From Labyrinthula sp. Ha (taxonomy: Eukaryota > Sar > Bigyra > Labyrinthulida > Labyrinthulaceae), in NCBI GenBank assembly GCA_015227615.1, contig JAALGZ010000031.1, positions 248,001 to 312,000 on the forward strand: a stretch of 64,000 nt of DNA, given 5' to 3'. The translations under genes and the position numbers were made by a program. Below are positions 13,002 to 22,385 of the stretch, piece by piece; within the stretch, counting starts at the first letter, position 1; the number at the start of each line of letters is the position of its first letter. Below the pieces are notes generated by a model. That model ran no database searches. It saw nothing but the letters and a program-made list of their open reading frames with translations, and was not told where the DNA came from.

Positions 13002-14393
13002 ATGAAAAAAACTTTGAAACAAGAAACAGGAAGTCCAAAAAGCTTTGGAATATATAAACTTAAAGATTCTTTATATACTCAGAATACACATTTCAAGAAT
13101 GATTCTCCACTTTATTATTTAATATCTCTTATTTTCCCGAAAGATTATGTTACTTCAGTTGAACCAACGTATCCCAATTTTGTCAAATACTCAATTCTCG
13201 CTTCCTCAATATCCTCTGCTTCAGGTGTTATTGCATCACAATCTCTTCTAGTTGCAATAAATTTAGATTCATCTTTTCATCTTTCATTTGCACCTATTAT
13301 AAACTGGACTCTAAAGGATGGTCTTGGACAAATAGGAACTATTCTTTATGCATCATACAGAACAAGTTCAACTTCTTTTGATTCTGAACCTCTTCACCAT
13401 CGCTTTATCTCAGATATTCTTCTAAATATAGGTTTTTTTCTTGAGGTTCTTACTTCTATATTTCCAAATTATTTTCTTCTTTTTGCTACTCTGGCAAATA
13501 TATTTACTAATATTTCTTGGATTGGAGCTTCTGCTACAAAAGCAACTATTCATAAATCTTTTACGAAAAGTGAAACTTCAGGTATTTCTAACTTAGCAGA
13601 TCTTACTGCAAAAGATGGGTCTCAAACAGTGTTGGCTGGCTTTCTTGGAAGTTCTATTGGATTAGTTTTTGCCCCTTTTTTGAACTACAGCTTTGGTGTT
13701 GTTAATATTTACTCTGAAAAACCACAAATTGTTCTTATCTTTGCTTTTATATTATATATTTTGCATTTATTATTCTTAGCAATTAGTTTAAGATATGTTA
13801 TTATAAGATCATTAAATGGACCCAGATTGTTAAAAGCAACATTTAGTTCAGTGAAAATTTCTTCTGAAGAAGTATTTTTTACTGAGTTCAAACCTCCAAG
13901 TGATCAAAAATTTCTTGTAAGCCGACTTTTCTACTGGAATCAAAGTTATTCAAAAACGTGTTCAGAAGAAGTTAAATATGTTGAAGAAACTATGACAAGT
14001 TTAAGAAAACACTTAATCGAAGTTGAATTTCCTTTTAAACTAAGGATATCACCAAAGCTAACAGACTTATCTCAAAAAGAAGTTTTGTTGTTGGAAGAGC
14101 AGCTTGAGGAAGATTTTAAATATTTTATTACTATTGAAATTGAAGAACGCATTGCTAGCATTTTAATCCATCGAAACGCAAAGAATTCTGATGTATTAGA
14201 AGCTGTGTTGTGTTCAATTTTATTTAGCAAGATAAAGACTAATGGAGAAATATCTTTGAGGGAAAAGATTAGGGTGTGTAGGAAATATAGTAAACATTCA
14301 TTGAGTAGGTTTATTCAGGGCTTGAAAAATGTAGAATGGGATCTGAAACAACTGTTTTTAGAAGAGTCTAGACGGCGTATAGAAATAGAATAA
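13002..14393 (+). CDS. RUS family (DUF647) membrane protein
   Basis: 463 residues, intronless, the usual size for the family. Hallmarks of the Root UV-B Sensitive/DUF647 domain are clear: KDGLGQIG at residues 105-112, then a helical stretch where plant and animal members read LEILxPxFPxxFLL, then an Ala/Thr-rich helix, and AKDGSQ at 203-208 after NLADL. Two or three hydrophobic segments follow to about residue 265. The C-terminal 200 residues are a soluble, charged, less conserved region. Plant RUS1 and RUS2 act in UV-B signalling and auxin transport, and the human member is C16orf58. The biochemical role is not settled, so none is assigned here. No close neighbours: it stands alone between two long non-coding stretches. 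Confidence 0.9.
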   Translation: MKKTLKQETGSPKSFGIYKLKDSLYTQNTHFKNDSPLYYLISLIFPKDYVTSVEPTYPNFVKYSILASSISSASGVIASQSLLVAINLDSSFHLSFAPIINWTLKDGLGQIGTILYASYRTSSTSFDSEPLHHRFISDILLNIGFFLEVLTSIFPNYFLLFATLANIFTNISWIGASATKATIHKSFTKSETSGISNLADLTAKDGSQTVLAGFLGSSIGLVFAPFLNYSFGVVNIYSEKPQIVLIFAFILYILHLLFLAISLRYVIIRSLNGPRLLKATFSSVKISSEEVFFTEFKPPSDQKFLVSRLFYWNQSYSKTCSEEVKYVEETMTSLRKHLIEVEFPFKLRISPKLTDLSQKEVLLLEEQLEEDFKYFITIEIEERIASILIHRNAKNSDVLEAVLCSILFSKIKTNGEISLREKIRVCRKYSKHSLSRFIQGLKNVEWDLKQLFLEESRRRIEIE

Positions 14394-15363
14394 GTTATTT
14401 TTGGTTTAAAGGTGTAGATAATTTTCACTAGAATATAAATTTATAAATCTTTATTTTACTTACAAAGCAATAGTCTGGTTATTCCTTGGAAAACTAAAGT
14501 TGAACACTTGCAAAGCTTAACTTGCAGAAAATAAATATGAAAGTATTTGAATTTTCCATTCTCTAAGACCAGAAAATTCTTCTGTATTATTCTTGCAGAA
14601 GTTATTAGCGGTAACTTTAAAAGCAGACCGTATATAGATTATGATAAGGGTTCAAGCTAACATATATCCAGGACGTTAAATATTTTTCAAGAAGACTATC
14701 AAAAATATCTTTCATCTTAATAGTTAAGTGTAATTATGTGCTGTGTCTGGAATTAAGTTCAATGTGTTAGCCATTCGAAGTGATGGCTGCAATACTAAGA
14801 GACTTGTGACAGGAAAATCATCGTAAGTTTTATTTCAGCTTATCTACAAGAAGAATCTCATAATTTTAGTTTTATTACCTATTTTCATTAGACTAAGCTG
14901 ATAATAGAACACAGAAATAAGGAGTAGCAGTGCACCATTTGAGTTACTAATTTCTCTCTAGCTAGAGACAAACTTTCCACCGCAGTACATACTTTCCTTA
15001 AATGGAAAAGAGTTCTTTCCAATACAAAAAATTTACTCTAGAAAAACTCAAATAATCAGTCATTCAACCCGGTTTCAAAGACTTGTAGCACATATCTCTT
15101 ACAACACTATCCTTAACTGTACGAGAAAGGTTGTTCCCACATGGCTCTTGTGTACTGGTATAAACACTAAAAACAATAAATATATAATATATTTAAACAT
15201 TGATTTGGTTCTTGGGAATACTCTCTTAGGATTGGTTTTATGGGCTGTAGAGTACATAGCTTATAAAAATATCCTTTGTTCTACTTTGTTCTAGACACAA
15301 ATATTTTTTGGGTAAAGAATTTTCTTTCGATAATATGGAATTACTCCAACTACTAAATACAAA
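14394..15363. other. Intergenic stretch between the RUS gene and the MULE
   Basis: About 970 bp of AT-rich sequence without a plausible gene or repeat. Confidence 0.5.
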
Positions 15364-15372
15364 GAATGGGAA
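15364..15372. repeat. Left target-site duplication of the MULE
   Basis: GAATGGGAA directly before the left inverted repeat; the identical word follows the right inverted repeat at 18339-18347. Nine bases is typical of Mutator insertion. Confidence 0.88.
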
Positions 15373-15409
15373 GGTTTATGTTTTTTTGACTCCGGAGTCA
15401 GATACTCCT
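15373..15409. repeat. Left terminal inverted repeat of the MULE
   Basis: 37 bp. It matches the reverse complement of 18302-18338, almost perfectly over the inner 20-21 bases and loosely over the outer T-rich part. Confidence 0.9.
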
Positions 15410-15558
15410 AAATTACATTGGCCGAATTTTTAATTTCCCAAAATTTTTTTTGAGAAAAACAAACCAACAAAATCAAGATAAAAAAATTGAAATCATGACA
15501 GTTGCATGATAAAAGACAGGACAGGACAAAGCTAGGACCCCGAAAACATAATAATTTG

Positions 15559-15618
15559 CAAGATTGAACAAGATTATACAAGATTGAACAAGATTTTACA
15601 AGATTGAACAGGATTTTA
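15559..15618. repeat. Three tandem 20-bp repeats inside the MULE
   Basis: Three consecutive 20-base units (15559-15578, 15579-15598, 15599-15618) reading roughly CAAGATTGAACAAGATTTTA, each differing from the next by one or two bases. Confidence 0.9.
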
Positions 15619-15812
15619 TAACAGGAGAGCAAGGAAACACAAGAGGTATATATATTCAACAAAATGGAGTGCAAGAAGCGAGCTAGTAAAGGACAAAGGT
15701 AAATTTTCAAGTTTATACATAGCTGCTCAGAGGGGTCAAACCTCAATTTTTACTTCAGCCAATACTCAGGGATTAGGACTATTCAAAAAAAAGGGTGGGG
15801 GTTTAACATTTA

Positions 15813-15960
15813 TATTTCAAGAAAACAAGTTTAAGAATATATATTTCAAGAAAACAAGTTTAAGAATTTATATTTCCAAAAAAAAGGTTCAAGGATTTTA
15901 TATTTCAAAAGAAAAAGGATCAAGGATTTATATTTCAAAAAAAAAGGGAGGGGGATTTGG
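15813..15960. repeat. Five tandem 29-30 bp repeats inside the MULE
   Basis: Units starting at 15813, 15842, 15871, 15901 and 15931, each opening with TATTTCAA or TATTTCCAA followed by an A-rich run and a TTCAAGGA-like or TTTAAGAA-like word. Purine-rich on the plus strand. They lie between the transposase 3' end and the left terminal repeat. Confidence 0.85.
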
Positions 15961-16046
15961 GTTCAAGGGTTTGTGTTCAAGATTTATGTTCAAGAAAAGT
16001 AAAGTGTGCAAAGTTAAAGATTTATGTTGAAGAACAGATCACTTTC

Positions 16047-18227
16047 TCACTCATCTGTGAGAAGAGTGGTCTGAGTGAAGTCCAGAGGCGAAGCCACGTT
16101 TTCTCCATTCCCATTCCTTCTTTTTACCCTCTTCCTTGGTGACTCAAACATGATCCCACTTTCTTCAGAAACTTCATCCAAATCCCCGAAGTCTCCATCT
16201 GAGTTCTCCCTTAGCGCAGCGGTCATCTTCAAGACTGCTGCGTAGCTTTTCTTCCAGCCCTCGTTGCTACTTTTCACCTCTTCACAGAATGCTTTACATG
16301 CAGTGATGAGCTTGGAATATTTAGTTTCCGGCTTTCTTGGGATGTAAGCTGCGTTCACAGGTGGAACTTTCACCTTGAACTCAATACACCCACGTGGGCC
16401 ATCGACTTCTCGCCCCATCTCCCTTAGGGCCTGCTTGAACAGAGGATGCTCCTGGTACCTCCACCTCGCTGGAAGATGATCTATGTCCATGTATTTGATT
16501 CTTTTACGATCACAATACCGTGCATAGTGACGACATGGAAAACGAAGATTTGTCCAGGTTTCACAAGTACATGATTGAAGTTTTACCCCTTCCCTTTCAA
16601 CAACCTCCAGCACATGTTTCATCTTTACTCTCATGTTTGAATCACTGACAATGAACTTTTTTGAACTCAACTCTTCAACAATCCAACACGCTCCCATCAG
16701 CTTCAACTCTTTTTTGAACATTTCATCAGCTTCCTTTGGAAAATCTTTATCCTTCCTAATCAAATCCTTAATTTTTTTCAAAGTTCTCTCCATGTACTTA
16801 TCCACATTATTCTCGTGGTGGGTTACAACTTCATCAAGTGTTCATGTTTTAAGAGAACTTTTTAAAGAACCATTCCCTTTGATGGCCGAGTGTAATGATT
16901 CAACCCTCTGAGTAGCGCTGTGAGAGAACGTTAGAAGTTTTCTCGTCATTTCCCAACACACTTTGTTTTTTTTTCCTTAATTTCTTTTAGGGCAACTTGC
17001 TGTGGTTCTTAAGGGTATTCAACCAACATGTTTTCAATAAGCTGCTCAAGTTTTTTTTCTTCTGAAAAGATTCCAGTGAGAACATCGCCCAAGCTGCTTG
17101 TAAATTTTATTTTTTTCATCCCTTTTAGGCCAGTTGCTGCTAAATTCAAGGTTGAAAAGAAGTGTTTCCTGCAAAGAACATGAGACGCCCCCAGTTCCTC
17201 AACAGCTGCTTCCAGTGCTTTACTCCCATCGGTCATGATGACTATCGCATCCTGAAGACCCAGAAGTTTCAGCCCTTTCACCACATCTTTACTCGACTCG
17301 CTCTCCATCATTGAGCACCCGAAATTTATGGTTGTACGGAAGCAATCGATCCCGCAAGGGAACATTGCCACCAATCGATATCTGCTCATTCCATGGGTAG
17401 TATCCACTTGGATACTATCCCCGTATACTTTTTTTAATTTATTTTGTAGGTCTTCTTGAAAGCTGACTCCATTTAGAATAGCTTTGCCTTCCTTGAGATA
17501 ATCCCAAGTCAGATCAAATTTTCCTCCACGTTCTAAACATCTTTTTCCACACGTAATTAACTTTTTAATATTATTATCTTCGCTAGCGTCAACGCCTTCT
17601 TTAGCTTTTTTCATTATTCTTCTTACTAGTTCTTTGTCAAACAATGTGCCTGGAAAATTGCGATGTAGAGCGACATCTGCCGCTGCAATTCCACTGTCAG
17701 CAACTCCTAAGTGTTTAATCATTTTTAATTCATCTGTTGTAAGCTGTCGTACGTATTTTTTAATCTTCTCTAGTGCTTTTACCTCATGATTGCATTGATT
17801 TTCGTTAATTACGACGAAAATGTACTTAGAAGTTTCAACATTAAGCTTAATGTTAACGTCAAACGAGCAATTTTTGTCTAAACTACACTAAATTTTGCAT
17901 CTCTTAAGTCTTTTGCAGTTCCAACCCCACTTAGCAAAGCTAATTGCCTCCTCAAAGTAGTGAGAAGCACGAATTTTCCACTTTAAGCGACCACTGGCAA
18001 GTCTACTGACCACTTCCAGCATTTCTTCTGAGGTAGAATAGCTTGCTACAGTTCATTTTCCTAGTAGTTCTGATCGACTTTGTTGCTCGGGGCCTGGAAC
18101 CTTTGGTTGGAGGTTTGCCCCTTTGGTTTTGTCTTTTTGCATAGTTTTTGTTCGTAATTTTGTTTTGAAATCTGCCCAAAATTTTTTTGTCTGCCCTCTT
18201 TAAATTTTCTCTATGGGAAATCGCCAT
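16047..18227 (-). pseudogene. MULE transposase, disrupted
   Basis: Read leftward. Near the N-terminus (about 17790-17990) is a zinc-finger-like region with Trp, paired Cys and a terminal Cys-Asn-His, as in the FLYWCH/WRKY-like fingers of MULEs; it is broken by a TAG near 17880. The open frame 17722-17009 has the DDE domain start: QVDTTHGMSRY (first Asp), MTDGSKALE (second Asp) and VLCRKHFFS. A stop and a frame change follow near 17009, then another stop near 16840. The frame 16805-16047 carries a SWIM zinc finger, CTC then PCRH. A Lys/Arg-rich piece at 18227-18003 lies in another frame. In all there are about two frame changes and three stops, so it is inactive as it stands unless some are splicing artefacts. 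Confidence 0.88.
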
Positions 18228-18301
18228 TCTGCGCCTCCTTTATTCAGACGAAGTATGATGAAAAAAAAATTTGGGAAATCGATCTAACCAATAAGATCGC
18301 G

Positions 18302-18338
18302 AGGAGTATCTGACTCCGAAGTAAAAAAACCTGAGCCC
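18302..18338. repeat. Right terminal inverted repeat of the MULE
   Basis: 37 bp, the partner of 15373-15409. The element's transposase is read leftward from just inside this end. Confidence 0.9.
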
Positions 18339-18347
18339 GAATGGGAA
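18339..18347. repeat. Right target-site duplication of the MULE
   Basis: GAATGGGAA directly after the right inverted repeat, identical to 15364-15372. Confidence 0.88.
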
Positions 18348-18490
18348 ATAAAACTTCTACCGATGAGATATCCCGTATATCTGCTTTTATTTACCCTATG
18401 GAGAATTTTTGTTTAATATTTAGTTAGGAAAGCAAAGAAACAACAGAAAGCGTTCGATAAGAAGAAAAATTTAAAGGATAGTAAGCTCTG

Positions 18491-19280
18491 ATGTTTTCAT
18501 TACTTGTAGAGAAAAATTTGAACAACTCCTTAACCTACGCTAAAACAGATATTTCGTTAATCAAGAAAAAATTAAAAAATATTCCAGAAGAATTGTTTTC
18601 ACCGAAAACCTCTAACAGCTTATTGAAGCTCAACCTCTCACAAAATCAAATAACTGTACTGAAGAACAGCTTTCACTTGTTTTCCAAGCTACAATATCTC
18701 AAATTAACAGGAAACAAGGTTTTTCTTTCAATTTTTTTGTTTCTAGATCATAATGTTGCCTTTTTCTTTTCAAAATCTTACATCATTGAAATCCTTAGAT
18801 GTGGCAAACAACTCTCTTACATCCCTCGACAATCTACCAATAAATTTAGAATTTCTGAAAGCTGAGCATAATAAATTAAAAGGCCTCTCCGCTGATTTAT
18901 TCAAATGTAAGAATCTTATCGAGTTGAACCTATCATTTAACATTTTGAAGGGTAAACTTCCAGGTACTTTAATGTCTTTTTCCTATTTAAGATGGTGTTG
19001 GAAACTTGACTTCGTTGGTTAAGCTTCTTTTGGATAATAATAATATTGAAGAAGTTCCTTCAAGTGTATCTAACTTAAAATCTCTGCGCTTGTTTAGCTT
19101 AGCAAATAATCAGCTTTCTAAACTTCCTGCTGAGGTTTTTTCATCGACAGAACTTGATACGTATAGTTTTTTCTTCTATATGAGTTAAGTTTATGGTTAA
19201 AGGGAAATGCTGATCTAACAACTGGATTGATTATGAAACTTGATGGATTTGAGCTCTTTGACACACGTAGACAAAGTTAA
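18491..19280 (+). CDS. Short leucine-rich repeat protein, four exons with 28-29 nt introns
   Basis: Exons 18491-18718, 18747-18963, 18992-19160 and 19190-19280 join into 234 residues ending TAA. Introns are 28, 28 and 29 nt, all GT..AG with T-rich 3' halves. Each junction restores an LRR consensus exactly: GNK then IIMLP at the first, KLP then DGVGNLTSL at the second, ELDT then LWLKGN at the third. About seven to eight plain LRRs of the LxxLxLxxNxLxxLP type fill most of the protein. The C-terminus (LDGFELFDTRRQS) resembles the end of small cytosolic LRR proteins such as LRRC57, which are of similar length. LRRs mediate protein binding; no partner can be named. The gene starts 144 bp from the MULE target duplication. 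Confidence 0.88.
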
Positions 19281-21340
19281 TTTATTTGTTTAATAATGCA
19301 TAGAAATTGCTAACAAGAAAATAGCAGCAGGGTTATCGGTTGATACAAGTTTATTTGGTCTTGATTAGAATATACAAGTAACTACCAGGCTATGAATTTA
19401 ATATTTAATAGGAGTTTTCATCCTAATTTATGTACTACCAAATACTTTCTTAAAGAATGGAAAGTTTGTATATGAAAAACTTGTTGCGGCTCTCTCGATG
19501 ATAAGCATCCAAGAATGCTAGAGCATTTTAGGGTTTTCATCAAAATTCAAGCCCTTGGATTATTTTATCCAGCTCAGTTCAAAATAGTTGTTGTAAAGAC
19601 ATCTAAGCTCTACTGTAAGTCTTAGACTACAAACAAAAAAGCTACTCTCTTATTTCTTCTTAAGAAGACTTGCATCTTGTTTCGATTATCAAAATATCTG
19701 TGTTATTACACTTATGTTGAGAAGTGCAAAAATGCTTTATATTATTTAATATATTAGTAGAATAGTTGAGCGAAAGATCATGGAAGTGAGTAAACAGAAG
19801 GTCTATAGTTAATACAATAGTGAGCTAAGAGAAAGCAAAACGTAGCCAAAGGTCTAATACCAAAGGAAGCATTAGGCAAGCTTCTTGAGCGATCAACTAA
19901 GTTAATCATGTATTGGGTTTGAGTTGAGAATAATTTCGAGGTAGGTGGTAAAAAATTTCAGAGATGGAAACTGATTTATTCAAGTAAATGAATAGCTGTG
20001 GATGAAAAAGAAACCGCTGACTCAAAATTATATAATTATGGACCAAAGCAATAATGTTCTAGTGGCTTGAATAAATTAGAAATACTTAATTATGAAAGTT
20101 TCTATATATATATAGTCGATTCCTCTGCGAATAAGCTACTATTAAACTCGTTCTCTAATTTTCATAGCAAGGCAGCAGGTTATAAGATTTGGAATGTAAG
20201 CAAATATTAAAGATCATTACCATATCTTATTGTCAATTTAACCATAATGTCTTGTGAACACTAAGTAGGAAAAGAACTAAAATTCATTAGTAAATAAGTA
20301 AAATACGAGGCTACGTTGGTGTTACAGCTGAGAATTTGCCGGATACTGGCTTCATATTGAGAAAAAGTATAAACAATCCAGTAAACACAGACTTTATTTA
20401 TCATAGTTACACCTTTTTATTGAGATGTGTTACTTATAGAGTTATTCTTGCGATCTCTATGCGGACATAAGAGAAAATAAATATACATACTAGTAAACAG
20501 TAGATAATGTTTATGAGACGCAACCTTGAATTTTATTCAGCTCACAAAACATAAACATCTCTCTTAGGCATGGTTCATTGATTATGCCTTGCTAACTTTT
20601 TTATGCGAACTATTCCAAAAAACTATAGAGGATAACTGTCATAGATTTAGTGATTTGATTCAGGGATACGACATTTTGGAAACATTTACGGGGAAGTCAA
20701 TTAATACTAAATGGGGTTGTTTTTCTATACATACGGATATCTTTTATTCCTATTTTCTTTTGCATTAGTTGAAACCAATGCAAGAACAAGAGTTAAAAAA
20801 AATAGGTAAATTCAGGTTCATTCTTATTCAGTTAGTTTTTCAATATCACGTGAAAATAAGAAAAACGATTACTTGAACGACTCATATTAAAAGCTATGCT
20901 TGTATTTGTAAAAACTAATGGTAATTTGAGCTTTGTTTGAAAACTAATTGAATAACAATCTGAAACAAAATGTTGCTCTAACTTTGGCTGCCATGGCTCT
21001 CGAAGCTCGACTGACTTTAGACTTCTATTTGCGGAACGTAAAAGATATTCAGTTTCCATCTCAAAAAACAAATTAGCACTATTTCTTGCTAATTATTTAC
21101 AAGATATCTATCAATATTTAGATAGAGATAAAAGACTGTAGTAGTGTGCGTGAAGATGAAAAACCTCAGCAATCACAAGCTTGAAATTTTGAGATCCTTT
21201 CTATTAATGCGTACATGTAACTCAAAACTGTGCACCTATGACAATACCTAAGTGGTAAGATTCAAAGTTGAAAGAAAAAAAAACATTCACCATTTAACGC
21301 GGTTGGGTTTAGGAAGCACACTTTACTCAACAGCTCTAAA
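19281..21340. other. Intergenic stretch
   Basis: AT-rich. A minus-strand open frame at 20832-21071 (79 codons) is the only patch of note, and it has no recognisable motif. Confidence 0.45.
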
Positions 21341-22339
21341 TCAACCAGTTCTAGCAGAGAGCAAATGAACAGCTTCTTTTAAACAGTATATCCGATCATT
21401 GGATTCAAATATGTTTATAAAGCTTTGAGAATTCTTATCTAGTTTCTTCACTAGTTTCTCCATGTGATCGCTCAAAACCAACTTGCCTTTCGTTTCAGAG
21501 CCTAGTTTTTTTAAGGTATTCTCTAGAGCTACATAGTCTTTGAAAACGTCATTAAGAATTAGTGAATATTGGTCATTCTTTTTCTTTTCCAGCAGGAAAT
21601 TTTCCAGTCTCTGTTTAAAAACAAGAAGTTCTTGGAAAGAAAACTGCTTCAAAGAAGCCGAGTCCTGGATAATGTTAGAGAGCTTATCATCAATTTGGGG
21701 AAGAACGGCATCTTCATTCTCTTTTAGGATGTTATACCTTGGAATTTGTTTTGCTGCTTCTTTGAATGATAACAAAAAAATATCTGTTTGGTTGGATGTT
21801 GATGAAGGAAACTGTTGCGAATGTTTTTGCTTTCTTTCCGTGTATTCTTCATCCCAATCCAGAAACTCATCAAATAAGTCATCATCCTTAATAATGTTTT
21901 CCAGTTCAAAGTTTTCTTTTAACTTAGAGTCATGATTTACGAGGTGATAAATCTTAAACACTTTTTCCTTAGTGGAAGGATATTTGATGATCAAGGACTC
22001 AAAAGAGATCGAGTCAAAATTGTTAATGAACCCAGTATAAGTTCCTTCTAGTTTTGATTCAAAGCATGATAAAAATGTTTGGAGTATAAATTGGATAATT
22101 TTTTCTTTCTCTTCCGCTGTGATTGTCTTTTTCGTCCAAGGCAATTTCAACTTCTTCTTCCCTAACTCTTTAAGAGAAAGAAATATCTCTGTGAAAAGAA
22201 GCTGAACTTGATATGAAGTCAAGCCAGATTTTTCCAAAGATTTTAGCCACTCTATGTTTTCTTGACTCATCTTTCCCAGCGTTTTAAGCCTTAACGCGTT
22301 CTCATCGTTCAAATATGGAAAACTCAATCCTTCGTCCAT
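21341..22339 (-). CDS. Hypothetical soluble protein
   Basis: 332 residues from the ATG at 22339 to a TGA. The frame stays open upstream to an ATG at 22411, but that start would overlap the divergent kinase gene, so the inner ATG, in front of a DEGLSFPYLN segment, is preferred. The protein is helical, with a charged Lys/Glu-rich C-terminal half, an acidic patch (DDDLFDEFLDWDEE) in the middle and no membrane segment or catalytic motif. I do not recognise the family. It is head to head with the PIPK gene, with 46 nt between the two ATGs, so the two probably share a promoter. Confidence 0.7.
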   Translation of the reverse strand: MDEGLSFPYLNDENALRLKTLGKMSQENIEWLKSLEKSGLTSYQVQLLFTEIFLSLKELGKKKLKLPWTKKTITAEEKEKIIQFILQTFLSCFESKLEGTYTGFINNFDSISFESLIIKYPSTKEKVFKIYHLVNHDSKLKENFELENIIKDDDLFDEFLDWDEEYTERKQKHSQQFPSSTSNQTDIFLLSFKEAAKQIPRYNILKENEDAVLPQIDDKLSNIIQDSASLKQFSFQELLVFKQRLENFLLEKKKNDQYSLILNDVFKDYVALENTLKKLGSETKGKLVLSDHMEKLVKKLDKNSQSFINIFESNDRIYCLKEAVHLLSARTG

Positions 22340-22385
22340 TCTAATATTTCTGGTAATGCCATGTTGTGAAATTTGTTGAGCTGAT

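Larger units (their letters stand above)
15373..18338 (-). mobile_element. Mutator-like DNA transposon (MULE), decayed, with TIRs and 9-bp target duplication
   Basis: A 2966-bp element bounded by terminal inverted repeats at 15373-15409 and 18302-18338, both 37 bp and starting GG. Their inner 20-21 bp are nearly identical, with core CTCCGGAGTCAGATACTCCT on the left. Weaker similarity continues another 35-45 bp inward (CATTGG-like and TTTCCCAAA-like words on both sides). The flanks carry the same 9-bp word, GAATGGGAA, at 15364-15372 and 18339-18347, the duplication length expected of Mutator elements. The transposase lies on the minus strand, starting about 75 bp inside the right end. The left third is non-coding and holds two tandem-repeat blocks. 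The decayed transposase means the copy is probably not autonomous. Confidence 0.92.

Noticed and set aside
15957-16142. Plus-strand frame across the MULE tandem repeats
   Set aside because: Runs through repeats into the antisense of the transposase; a by-product of low-complexity sequence.
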